Assembly: GCA_964626595.1 (NCBI GenBank)
Contig: CAZVFU010000062.1
Span: forward strand, 1-13,302
Direction: 5' to 3'
DNA from: JAWLFI01 sp964626595
GTDB lineage: Bacteria; Bacteroidota; Bacteroidia; Chitinophagales; Saprospiraceae
Length of the DNA stretch: 13,302 nucleotides
The position numbers were made by a program, and so were the translations under genes. The notes beneath the pieces were generated by a model. It was not told the origin of the DNA. It was given only the letters and a program-made list of their open reading frames with translations, and made no database searches. How positions within the stretch are numbered: position 1 is the stretch's first letter; every line of letters begins with the position of its first letter. Positions 1 to 7,500 of the stretch are shown piece by piece.

Positions 1-1378
1 TTTCATAATTTATGATGCTGTCGCATCCCATGGAGTTTAATATTGTATCCTGATACGATCCCGAATCATACCAAGTCCTCCCGGAAGCAGCAATAAAAGA
101 ATCACAAACCGTCGCGTCAATTTCAGCAGAGTTTACATACTTGGCCGTCAAAACCACCGATGCGGTGTCGGGTAAACAGCCTCCTGCAGATCTAACAATA
201 ACTTCATATTCACCCGGTATAAGATTCTCATAGTAACGAGTATTCTCGAAGTCCCCATTATTTAACTTAAATTCCAATCCTTCACCATCCGGTTCGGTAA
301 TTCTTATGTTAACACGGCTTTCCACATCACTGCATTCTTGTTGTATATCAGGAGGACCGAGCCTACTAAAAAAACTATTTTGACAAGAGAAACCATCATT
401 TCGGCTACTGTTTGTGGTAGTCATTACTAATGTTAAGTCCCCCGAACTTAAATCTACCTCATATAAGTTTCCAGTGGCATTTTCAATGCCCCAAACTATC
501 CCTGAATTATCAGAATAAACAGCACCAAATGACCCTCCCATGGAAGTGTTAGCAATACTTGAATACAGTCCGGAGTTTGGATCAAATGAATACAATCGAC
601 CGCTTCCGTTCAAACCATAAAAAAGCCCATTAATAGGGTTATAGGCGAAATCTGCCGTATACAGTGGTGAGGATAAATTATATGTTCTTTCTACTCGACC
701 CTTTTTCACATCAATCATAAAGACCTGCCTATTTGTTTGATTATCTTTGATGTGAAGGTATCCTTCAGGGTCAAAGTCTCCCGCATGATAAACTCTGTTC
801 GGAAGCATATCAATATTGCCAAGGCTTATATCTCGGCCTGACTTATCTACCACTATCAATTCGGGTGGGGAAGATCTTTTTATTCCATATGCTAAACTAT
901 CAAGCGGATTGATTCCCATAGCGTTTAATCCATACCCGGCAGGACTATTTGGAAGCAGCTTAAATTCTTGTTCATCCAAATCAAGGGCTGCCAACTCTCC
1001 CTCCAACCCAAATACCTGATAAAACCCATCAGAAGCATCACAATCACCACACGAAAACTTTTCCAAGCCACAGTTGGCATTAAACCGAATACTGTCTAAT
1101 TCTCCAGACGCATTTTGTACAAATAGCCAGTGATTTCCCGGAAAAACATTAGAAAACAACGTGGAAGCCTGAAAATCATCACCGTCTAAAGCATAGCTCA
1201 ACCCAGCCCCCACCGGACTTTCCACTGTAAGTTGCGCTTGCCCAGGACCTCCAGAGCAGTCGAGGTTATACTGAATATTTTGAGCCTGAATCAGCGAATA
1301 AATGCCAGACATTCCCGCAAACTGGACGAGCAGGAGCAGAAGTAGATTTTTAATTGGATATATGAAGGAATAACACAT
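1..1378 (-). CDS. Secreted T9SS-type surface protein, N-terminal part (C-terminus beyond window)
   Basis: Partial gene: 459 codons are open from the ATG at 1378 to the left edge with no stop. Residues 1-10 are a short N-region, about 11-30 a leucine-rich hydrophobic core, and cleavage is plausible near A32, so this is a signal peptide and the protein is exported. Residues about 120-340 form a beta-propeller-like stretch (GFYQVFGLEGELAALDLDE, then FYGLNGSGRLYSFDP, LYEVDLSSGDL) resembling DUF6923-type domains. Two short modules, about 58-92 and 366-401, resemble each other and the SprB-like repeat. Residues 425-456 (CDSFIAASGRTWYDSG...GCDSII) match a motif commonly repeated in long Bacteroidota surface proteins. 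The missing part would be expected to end in a gliding-motility/T9SS sorting domain; that is inference. A TATGTTTG box lies 33 bases upstream. Function unknown beyond cell-surface location. Confidence 0.8.
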   Translation of the reverse strand, partial: MCYSFIYPIKNLLLLLLVQFAGMSGIYSLIQAQNIQYNLDCSGGPGQAQLTVESPVGAGLSYALDGDDFQASTLFSNVFPGNHWLFVQNASGELDSIRFNANCGLEKFSCGDCDASDGFYQVFGLEGELAALDLDEQEFKLLPNSPAGYGLNAMGINPLDSLAYGIKRSSPPELIVVDKSGRDISLGNIDMLPNRVYHAGDFDPEGYLHIKDNQTNRQVFMIDVKKGRVERTYNLSSPLYTADFAYNPINGLFYGLNGSGRLYSFDPNSGLYSSIANTSMGGSFGAVYSDNSGIVWGIENATGNLYEVDLSSGDLTLVMTTTNSSRNDGFSCQNSFFSRLGPPDIQQECSDVESRVNIRITEPDGEGLEFKLNNGDFENTRYYENLIPGEYEVIVRSAGGCLPDTASVVLTAKYVNSAEIDATVCDSFIAASGRTWYDSGSYQDTILNSMGCDSIINYE

Positions 1379-1410
1379 AAAATTATAATTAAATGGGACG
1401 TCTCTCTTTC

Positions 1411-1418
1411 AAACATAA
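1411..1418 (-). promoter_or_regulatory. Bacteroidota -7 promoter box (TAnnTTTG) for the secreted-protein gene
   Basis: On the minus strand these bases read TATGTTTG, an exact match to the Bacteroidota -7 consensus TAnnTTTG. The box ends 32 bases before the ATG at 1378, giving a short leader of about 25 bases. I could not confirm a clear -33 TTG element at the usual distance. Placement and orientation support it; the assignment is by consensus only. Confidence 0.5.
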
Positions 1419-1477
1419 TCAAAAAAAGGCGATTGACACAACCGGGCTTTATTTTTTTAAATTTTTAGGGTGCATCC

Positions 1478-1507
1478 CCGAGGCTCCGCCGCTAGGCGGA
1501 GCCTCGG
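1478..1507. repeat. Perfect 13-bp stem hairpin in arm 1 of the structured element
   Basis: Bases 1478-1490 pair without mismatch with 1495-1507 around the tetraloop GCTA. No T-run follows on the plus strand. The flanking genes are both transcribed away from it, so it is not a terminator for either. It lies between boxes A and B of arm 1, whereas the matching position in arm 2 has only a weak stem. Confidence 0.8.
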
Positions 1508-1523
1508 AGGTCGGGCTATGCGG

Positions 1524-1562
1524 GGCTGTCGGTCCCCCACCTATACATGGTGGGTGACAGCC
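1524..1562 (+). repeat. Second hairpin of the structured element
   Basis: GGCTGTC (1524-1530) pairs with GACAGCC (1556-1562). Inside it CCCACC (1536-1541) pairs with GGTGGG (1549-1554) around the loop TATACAT. The two stems are separated by a small asymmetric internal loop. The hairpin begins just after box B and fills the variable part of arm 1. Confidence 0.65.
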
Positions 1563-1921
1563 GCCGCCGGGGCAGCGGCTCCCCTACTATCCCTTGCACG
1601 GGGGTGTCGGTTGGGGAGGAGAAGTTCGGCATCATTTGTCCGCGAAGTGAGCAGCTTGAACCCGCCTGAAGTCTGCATGGCACTCGCTTCGCGTTAAGGA
1701 TGGGAAGGGCCCGCCGCCACAGGCGAAGGGGTGCGAAATCCAGACGCAACAGGATGCGGCTGGATGAGTACGGAACCCCTGGACAGCCTGACCCGAGCCG
1801 CCGGCGAGGGTAACGCCCAAAAAATAAAATGAGATAAAACGAGGCAGTTTTAAGGGAATGAGTTCAATCTGTCGGAATGTATGGGAAAGGTCTTATATTA
1901 GAGTTTCAAATATACCAGGCT

Positions 1922-4405
1922 ATGAAAGCAAAGATTCAGCAACTGTTTCGATCGAAATATTTTTATTGGCATGTGGGGGCGGTGGTGTTGATGCTACTGG
2001 TCAATGCTGTATATTTCTGGCCTCAAATCGAGGGTAAAAAGCTCAATCAGGATGACTTGATTGCTTCTCAGGCAAAGTCCTCTGAGGTGAGGGAGTACAG
2101 AGAGGATGCGAGCGACTACCTCTTATGGACGAATAGTCAATTTAGCGGGATGCCGCGCATGCTGTTTCCTCCGGTGAAAAACAATGTCATAGTACCGATT
2201 TACTCAGTGTTAACAGCGGGTTTTGATTCTCCTATTGGGGTTTTCAATGTGATGGCGCTGGGGATGTATATCGTGTTTTTAGTTTTGGGCATTCACCCGC
2301 TCGGAGCGATTTTGCTGTCTCTGGCCACGGCTTTCTCGGTGAATAATGTGATTCTTTGGGATGCCGGGCATGCCAGTAAAGTACGTACGCTGGCCCTGCT
2401 GACCTGGGTGATTAGTGGGGTTCTTCTCCTGTATCACCGGCAGCGGATGTATCTGGGGGCGGCTGTTCTGGGAATCGGGCTGGCGCTGAGTGTGTATATG
2501 CAGCATGCGCAGATGATTTATTACGCGTTCATGGTATTTGTCATTTTTGGCGTGGTTTATTTGATAAAGGCATTTCAGGAGAAGGAATTTCGGTCTTTTT
2601 TTACGGCCACGGGAGTTGTATTGGTCATGGCGATACTGGCTGTAGGCTCTTCGGCCTCGCGTATTTGGTCTGTATACGATTTCAATAAATCGAGTATGCG
2701 TGGGGCACCGGTCCTGACGCAAGAAGAGGGAACTAAAAATGCCACTTCCAGTAGTGAGGTGGAAGGTCTGGAATGGTCCTATGCGATGCAGTGGTCAAAT
2801 TCGGCAGTAGATCTGATGGCGACCTATATTCCGGGTATTGCCGGAGGATCGGGCGCGGAAAAACTAGGTACAGATTCTCAACTGTATAAAAAGTACCGCA
2901 TTCCACAGGGGCCCTTATATTGGGGTGGTTTGCCATTTACAGCGGGTCCGAATTACCTGGGAGCCGTCTTTTGGTTTCTATTTATTTTTGGCCTGTTGTA
3001 TACACGTGGGCCCCTTCGGATCTGGCTGGGTCTGGGGGTTTTATTGACCCTGATTATCTCTATGGGGCGCAATGCCGAGTGGCTTAATCGGCTGCTTTTT
3101 GAGTATTTGCCCTTGTACAATAAATTTCGAACACCGCAGTCCATCTTGAGCGTAACGGTATTTTTCATACCCCTGCTGGGTGGACTTTCATTATATCAGC
3201 TCGTCCAGCACCGCAAATCGCTTTCTAAAAAGAAGAAGAAAAACGGAGACGGACGTTTCCGAAAGTCCTTGTACATCAGCGCCGGAATTTGCCTGGGCTT
3301 TGCCTTGTTATTTGCGATTATGCCGGATGCCTTTTTGAGCTTTCAGGGGGCAGGCGATGCGAATTACACGCAACAGGGGATAGATTTATCGGCTTTGATC
3401 GGGGATCGTCGCGATTTAGCTAGTGGTGATGCCTGGCGCACCTTTTTCTTTGTTTTGTTTGCCGCCGGAGCGCTTTGGCTTTACGATTCGGGAAGGATCA
3501 AGTCCCCTCTGCTTTTGTTAGGCATCGTTGGATTTTTGGCCTTTGCCGATAACTGGGGCGTTAGTAAGCGCTATGTAGCTCATGATGATTTTGTGAGTGA
3601 GCGTCAGCACGATCAGAATTTCCAGGCCCGCGAAGTGGATCGAATGATCATGAATGCGGAGGAAAATCGCTACGATTATCGGGTATTGGATTTGAGTGTC
3701 AATACATTTAATACGACCTTCCCGTCTACGTTCCACAATCACATTGGCGGCTATCATCCGGCGAAATTGCAGCGCTATCAGGACATGATTGATTATCACA
3801 TCCGCAATAACAATCAGCAGGTGCTGAATATGCTGAATACAAAGTATTTTATCGTTCCCGATCAGCAAGGCGGAGAGGGAGCGCAGCGAAATCCGGAGGC
3901 ATTAGGCCATGCGTGGGCTGTAGAAGAAGTGATTTCTGTGGGTAGTCCCAAGGAAGAGATCGAGGCTTTGCGTTCCTTTCAGGCTGATGATCAGGCCGTG
4001 GTGCTGACCTCGGAATTTCAGGATCAACTTCAGGGTCTTGATGTGCAGCGGGCAGCGGACACCCGAATTGAACTGACGGATTACCATCCTGAGAAACTGA
4101 CCTACTCTTTTTCTTCATCGAAGGATCAGCTGATCGTTTTTTCGGAGATTTGGTATGGTCCGGATAAAGGCTGGCAGGCATATATTGATGGAGAGCGGGT
4201 AGATCACATGCGTGCGAATTATATTTTGCGTGCGCTGAAGGTCCCGGCCGGTCAGCATGAGATCGTCTTTGAGTTCAAACCCAAGTCCTATTATCAGGGC
4301 GAGAAGGTAGCCTTAGGTTTTTCGATCGTGATGCTTCTCATTATTCTGGGCGGATTGTATAAGGCTGTGACTCAAAATGATTCCGATGGAGACCGTCATG
4401 CCTAA
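1922..4405 (+). CDS. YfhO-family polytopic membrane protein
   Basis: About 827 residues. A first membrane helix lies near residues 14-33, followed by an extracytoplasmic loop with the family-typical acidic/aromatic stretch (LNQDDLIASQAK...DASDYLLWTNSQFSGMPR), then about ten more helices (for example 103-140, 155-172, 177-215). A large C-terminal exposed domain contains NMLNTKYFIV and EIWYGPDKGWQAYIDGE, before a final helix close to the C-terminus. This is the Bacteroidota YfhO architecture (PF09586). Characterised Gram-positive members are linked to glycosylation of cell-wall polymers; the role in Bacteroidota is not established, and a sugar transferase or flippase-like role is inference. An in-frame ATG at 1877 would add 15 residues. 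I prefer 1922 because MKAK followed closely by the first helix looks like the family N-terminus. It overlaps the following glycosyltransferase by 8 bases, suggesting coupled translation. Confidence 0.85.
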   Translation: MKAKIQQLFRSKYFYWHVGAVVLMLLVNAVYFWPQIEGKKLNQDDLIASQAKSSEVREYREDASDYLLWTNSQFSGMPRMLFPPVKNNVIVPIYSVLTAGFDSPIGVFNVMALGMYIVFLVLGIHPLGAILLSLATAFSVNNVILWDAGHASKVRTLALLTWVISGVLLLYHRQRMYLGAAVLGIGLALSVYMQHAQMIYYAFMVFVIFGVVYLIKAFQEKEFRSFFTATGVVLVMAILAVGSSASRIWSVYDFNKSSMRGAPVLTQEEGTKNATSSSEVEGLEWSYAMQWSNSAVDLMATYIPGIAGGSGAEKLGTDSQLYKKYRIPQGPLYWGGLPFTAGPNYLGAVFWFLFIFGLLYTRGPLRIWLGLGVLLTLIISMGRNAEWLNRLLFEYLPLYNKFRTPQSILSVTVFFIPLLGGLSLYQLVQHRKSLSKKKKKNGDGRFRKSLYISAGICLGFALLFAIMPDAFLSFQGAGDANYTQQGIDLSALIGDRRDLASGDAWRTFFFVLFAAGALWLYDSGRIKSPLLLLGIVGFLAFADNWGVSKRYVAHDDFVSERQHDQNFQAREVDRMIMNAEENRYDYRVLDLSVNTFNTTFPSTFHNHIGGYHPAKLQRYQDMIDYHIRNNNQQVLNMLNTKYFIVPDQQGGEGAQRNPEALGHAWAVEEVISVGSPKEEIEALRSFQADDQAVVLTSEFQDQLQGLDVQRAADTRIELTDYHPEKLTYSFSSSKDQLIVFSEIWYGPDKGWQAYIDGERVDHMRANYILRALKVPAGQHEIVFEFKPKSYYQGEKVALGFSIVMLLIILGGLYKAVTQNDSDGDRHA

Positions 4406-5429
4406 GTCCAACACCTATAAATATAGCATCATTGTTGCGACTTATAACCGTATTGAAGAGATGAAGGAGTTGATCAACTCCTTGCGTGCTATGACCTTTT
4501 CTCCGGCTGATTTTGAACTGGTCGTGGTGGACGATGGTTCGGCGGATGGTACCGGAGACTATATAAAATCGCTGGATACGGAATTTGATATCCAGTACCA
4601 TTATCAGCAAAACCAAGGCCCCGGGGCGGCTCGGAATCGTGCGATGTCTGAGGCAAAGGGCGAGTACTTTATATTTCTGGACTCCGATGTCATCGTGCCG
4701 GAGCGCTATTTAACTGCGGTTGATGAAAGTGTAACAACAGAGAGTTGGGATGCTTTTGGTGGCCCGGATGACAGTCACCCTTCTTTCCCTCCTTTATTAC
4801 TGGCGATTAATTATTCGATGACCTCTTTTATAGGCACTGGGGGCACTCGGGGCAGCACTGATTCAGTTACTCGTTTTTATCCCCGGTCATTTAATATGGG
4901 CATTCATCGGCAGATTTTCGAAAGTATGGGTGGCATGAATGATCTGCGGCATGGGCAGGATATGGATTACTCCGCGCGCATATACAGAGCGGGCTATAAA
5001 GTAGGTTTGATTCCCGATGCGGTTGTGTATCACAAACGCCGGACAAGTTTGAAAAAGTTTTACAAGCAAATTTTCAATTGGGGCGTTGCCCGCATCAATT
5101 TGGGCCGAACCTATTCGGAAATGCTGAAGCCTGTTCATCTCCTGCCGGCTGTCCTCATCGCCATTGTGATAATAAGCGTAGTGGCGTCCCTATTTTTTCC
5201 AGCCGTATTATGGCTGTTTCTCTTTATGGTATTTGGAGCTATCGGCGTGGCTGGATTTGCTTTTTATGATTCTTATCGCCAAACCCAAAAATGGCGAGTG
5301 GCTTTTTTGTCTATAGTGACGTTGTTTCTTCAGGTGTTTGCCTATGGTTTGGGTACCTGGAGTGGGATTTGGCAATGGATGCGCGGTAAGAGTAGGGCAG
5401 AAGGATTTACGAAAAACTATTATAAGTAG
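4398..5429 (+). CDS. Family 2 (GT-A fold) glycosyltransferase with C-terminal membrane segments
   Basis: 343 residues from the ATG at 4398; upstream in-frame ATGs at 4377 and 4386 are possible. The chosen start has GGAG at a suitable distance and gives MPKSN just before the first strand. GT2 hallmarks are SIIVATYNR (about 10-18), VVVDDGSADGT (42-52), the GPGAARNRA region (74-82) and the DSD metal-binding motif (95-97). A late acidic motif, HGQDMDYSARI (185-195), lies where GT2 enzymes carry the catalytic base. Residues about 246-322 hold three hydrophobic helices, so the catalytic domain is probably anchored at the inner face of the cytoplasmic membrane. Donor and acceptor sugars cannot be read from sequence. 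Overlap with the yfhO-like gene suggests the two act on the same glycoconjugate. Confidence 0.88.
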   Translation: MPKSNTYKYSIIVATYNRIEEMKELINSLRAMTFSPADFELVVVDDGSADGTGDYIKSLDTEFDIQYHYQQNQGPGAARNRAMSEAKGEYFIFLDSDVIVPERYLTAVDESVTTESWDAFGGPDDSHPSFPPLLLAINYSMTSFIGTGGTRGSTDSVTRFYPRSFNMGIHRQIFESMGGMNDLRHGQDMDYSARIYRAGYKVGLIPDAVVYHKRRTSLKKFYKQIFNWGVARINLGRTYSEMLKPVHLLPAVLIAIVIISVVASLFFPAVLWLFLFMVFGAIGVAGFAFYDSYRQTQKWRVAFLSIVTLFLQVFAYGLGTWSGIWQWMRGKSRAEGFTKNYYK

Positions 5430-5433
5430 ATCG

Positions 5434-6816
5434 CTATTGAATCAGGTTCCGCAGAAGAAGTGTGGCCATAGAGAAGTAAATTAGAATTCCCGTCACATCG
5501 ACAAGCGTAGCTACAAAGGGTGCTGAGGTCACAGCCGGGTCGAGTTTTATTTTGGTCATAAGGAAGGGCAGCATAGCACCAGCGAGATTACCAAAAATGA
5601 TGACGCCAACCAGGCTTGTTCCCACCGTAAGCGCCTGCATGGACATATTTAAATCTACGGGCTCACCTCTCATGTAGAGCCAGGCTCCAATAACCATTGT
5701 TCCCATAATACCCACAATGGAGCCGAGAAGTAATCCTGACAAGAGCTCACGACCGAGGACTTTCTTCCAGTCCGATAAATCCAGATCCCCTATAGAAAGG
5801 GATCGGATGATGAGTGTTGCCGCCTGAGATCCGGAGTTGCCGCCACTGGAAATAATCATCGGGATGAAAAAGGCCAGGACGGCGGCCGCAGCAAGTGCGC
5901 TTTCAAAGGTTGCGAGAGCGGTGACAGTCAACATTTGGCCTAAAAACAAAATAATGAGCCAGCCCACTCGCTTTTTTACCATTTCTGAAATGCCGGTTCG
6001 GGAATAGCGATCATCCAGGGCATCCATACCCCCCATAAGTAGCATATCTTCAGTAGCCTCTTCCTCTGCCACGTCAATAATGTCATCCACAGTAACTTTT
6101 CCAATAAGAATACCTCGTGAGTCCACCACTGGAAGCGCGACCAGATCGTATTTACTCAGCATTTTAACCGCCTCTTCCCGATCTTCAAAAGCGGTAACAG
6201 CGACGAACTGGCTGTCCATGATGTCGGATATTTTTTGACCGAGGTCGGCCAAAACGAGATCGGTGAGTCGTAAGTCATCAATGAGCCGTCCTTCTTCATC
6301 CACTATGTATATGACATTCAGGGACTCGACGAGTTTTCCAAAGATTCGCAAATGCTTCAAGCTCTTTTGGACGGTCCATTCCGAACGAATTCGGATAAAT
6401 TTGGTCGTCATGATTCGGCCGATACTCTCTTCCGGGTAGCCCAATAGTCTTTGAACCTCTTTTTTTCGCTCCGGATCTAGAGATGCGAGGACTTTAAATG
6501 TTAATCTACCCGGCAGTTCTTCGAGAAAGGCGACCTGTTCATCGGGTTCCAGGTTTGTCATAACGTCCGAAAGCTGCCGCTTGGAAAAGATATCTAACAA
6601 TTCTGTGCCTTTGGAGCTGCTCAAATAGGAAAAAACATCGGCAGCTTTTTCATTTACCAGTAAGCGAAATACGACCAGAGCCTCATCGGCGTTGAGATCT
6701 TCCAACCACTCAGCAATGTCTACTGCGGGCACTTCTCGAAGTAAGGATTTTAACTTCCACCATTCTTTATCTTCGATGAGTGAGAGGAACTCGTGTTCTA
6801 AGCTAACTGAAATCAT
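5434..6816 (-). CDS. mgtE: Magnesium channel/transporter MgtE
   Basis: 460 residues from the ATG at 6816; a GTG four codons upstream (6828) is the alternative, and residue numbers below count from that GTG. An N-terminal superhelical MgtE_N domain covers about 30-130. Two CBS domains cover about 137-260, beginning with the typical GYPEESIGRIMT. A plug helix leads into five membrane helices (about 287-460). Pore signatures are intact: PMIISSGGNSGSQAA (323-337) and LDPAVTSAPFVATLVDVTG (429-447). The Asp at about 430 corresponds to the conserved pore aspartate of Thermus MgtE (D432, from memory). The family forms homodimeric Mg2+-gated channels in the inner membrane, with the cytosolic domains sensing Mg2+. 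The length is normal for the family. The gene is convergent with the glycosyltransferase with only four bases between stop codons and appears independent of the polysaccharide genes. Confidence 0.95.
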   Translation of the reverse strand: MISVSLEHEFLSLIEDKEWWKLKSLLREVPAVDIAEWLEDLNADEALVVFRLLVNEKAADVFSYLSSSKGTELLDIFSKRQLSDVMTNLEPDEQVAFLEELPGRLTFKVLASLDPERKKEVQRLLGYPEESIGRIMTTKFIRIRSEWTVQKSLKHLRIFGKLVESLNVIYIVDEEGRLIDDLRLTDLVLADLGQKISDIMDSQFVAVTAFEDREEAVKMLSKYDLVALPVVDSRGILIGKVTVDDIIDVAEEEATEDMLLMGGMDALDDRYSRTGISEMVKKRVGWLIILFLGQMLTVTALATFESALAAAAVLAFFIPMIISSGGNSGSQAATLIIRSLSIGDLDLSDWKKVLGRELLSGLLLGSIVGIMGTMVIGAWLYMRGEPVDLNMSMQALTVGTSLVGVIIFGNLAGAMLPFLMTKIKLDPAVTSAPFVATLVDVTGILIYFSMATLLLRNLIQ

Positions 6817-6941
6817 AAGGATAACCACTTGGAATGTCTACACCATAAAGCTAACGAATATAGATAGGATGCTCAAATAATCGATGAAATCGGGGATAAA
6901 TGGAAAAATAGTTAAAAAAATTTTTTATCCGTTAACAAAGC

Positions 6942-6958
6942 GAGTAAATTAGTTACTC
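6942..6958. promoter_or_regulatory. Inverted repeat immediately upstream of the winged-helix gene
   Basis: GAGTAA (6942-6947) and TTACTC (6953-6958) form perfect 6-base arms around ATTAG, ending three bases before the ATG at 6962. The position suits an operator bound by the winged-helix protein itself or an RNA hairpin covering the start codon. It is short and AT-rich, so chance is possible. Confidence 0.3.
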
Positions 6959-6961
6959 ATT

Positions 6962-7498
6962 ATGATTGATGCACTGATCAGTTCAAAGACTCGAATAAAG
7001 TTACTGTTGAAATTTTTTCTCAACAGCAAGACTGCTGCTTATTTGCGTGGCTTGGAAAGCGAATTTGGTGAATCTACTAACGGTATTCGGGTAGAGTTGA
7101 ATCGATTTGAAAAAGCGGGTATGCTTTCTTCTGCAATGGAGGGGAATAAGAAAATGTACCGCGCAAATACTACTCATCCTCTTTTTGGTGAGATTCATAA
7201 TATATTGCTCAAGTATATTGGAATAGACAAGATCATTGAAAATGTGGTTGAAAAGCTGGGAGAGATAGATCAAGTTTATTTGACCGGCACTTTTGCGAGA
7301 GGTGTCGATGGGCCGGTTATCGATATCATGATAATCGGATCTGTGGATCGGACTTATTTGGTTGAGCTTATTGAACGTGCGGAGGAAAAGATTGGTCGTC
7401 GAATTCGTTGCATTGATTACACTCAAGAAGAGTTCGAGAAATTGGATTTATCTCACTTCGAATATGTACCCTTATTATTATGGCAACAAAAAGAATAG
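6962..7498 (+). CDS. Winged-helix (ArsR-like) protein fused to a degenerate nucleotidyltransferase domain
   Basis: 178 residues. Residues 1-72 look like a winged helix-turn-helix (SSKTRIKLLLKFF, a recognition-helix region around 35-53, then a KMYRANTTHPLF wing) as in ArsR-type regulators. Residues about 85-178 resemble a small MNT-type nucleotidyltransferase fold: VYLTGTFARG (106-114), then VIDIMIIG (119-126). In active enzymes this part reads GSxARG...SDIDL. Here the first Asp (D121) is kept but the second position is Met123, so catalysis is doubtful and a ligand-binding or dimerisation role is more likely (inference). The gene opens a three-gene set ending in a UpxY-like antiterminator directly upstream of the polysaccharide operon, so a regulatory role there is plausible. 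The start is supported by the preceding intergenic inverted repeat and the MIDALISSKTR N-terminus. Confidence 0.75.
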   Translation: MIDALISSKTRIKLLLKFFLNSKTAAYLRGLESEFGESTNGIRVELNRFEKAGMLSSAMEGNKKMYRANTTHPLFGEIHNILLKYIGIDKIIENVVEKLGEIDQVYLTGTFARGVDGPVIDIMIIGSVDRTYLVELIERAEEKIGRRIRCIDYTQEEFEKLDLSHFEYVPLLLWQQKE

Positions 7499-7500
7499 TG

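Larger units (their letters stand above)
1468..1818. repeat. Inverted two-arm REP/BIME-like structured element
   Basis: This GC-rich block sits inside AT-rich flanks. Arm 1 (1468-1600, plus) carries box A GGGTGCATCCC (1468-1478), box B GGTCGGGCTATGC (1509-1521) and box C CTATCCCTTGCACG (1587-1600). Arm 2 (1818-1690, read on minus) carries the counterparts in the same order: GGGCGTTACCC (1818-1808), GGTCAGGCTGTCC (1793-1781) and CCATCCTTAACGCG (1703-1690). A spacer of 89 bases separates the arms. Arm 1 folds into strong hairpins. Both outer edges abut T-rich sequence when read inward. From memory, similar blocks (GTCGGGCTATCC...ATCCCTTACGC) are dispersed between genes in many Bacteroidota genomes; I could not check this. 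No transposase is present, so a non-autonomous repeat or a structured RNA are both possible. No credible protein is encoded here. Confidence 0.6.

Noticed and set aside
816..1019. Plus-strand open frame of 67 codons
   Set aside because: It is antisense to the long secreted-protein frame on the minus strand, which has a signal peptide, recognisable domains and a promoter box.
1434..1439. TTGACA on the plus strand as a sigma-70 -35 box for the yfhO-like gene
   Set aside because: It is about 490 bases from the gene with the structured block in between, has no matching -10 at the right distance, and Bacteroidota promoters use a different consensus.
1601..1689. Possible known structured RNA (RNase P, tmRNA, 6S) in the middle of the GC-rich block
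   Set aside because: I could not identify any conserved core of these RNAs, and the flanking inverted boxes explain the block better.
1470..1697. Plus-strand open frame of 75 codons, and minus-strand frames of 62-77 codons, over the GC-rich block
   Set aside because: They arise from high GC with few stops; the translations are Arg/Ser/Pro/Ala-rich without domain features, and the DNA is better explained as an inverted structured repeat.
2279..2722. Minus-strand open frame of 147 codons inside the yfhO-like gene (and similar antisense frames elsewhere)
   Set aside because: Shadow of a strong coding frame; composition lacks domain character.
6914..6926. AAAAAAATTTTTT self-complementary tract upstream of the winged-helix gene as a terminator
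   Set aside because: It lies between divergent genes, so nothing annotated terminates there; simple A/T runs like this are common in AT-rich spacers.
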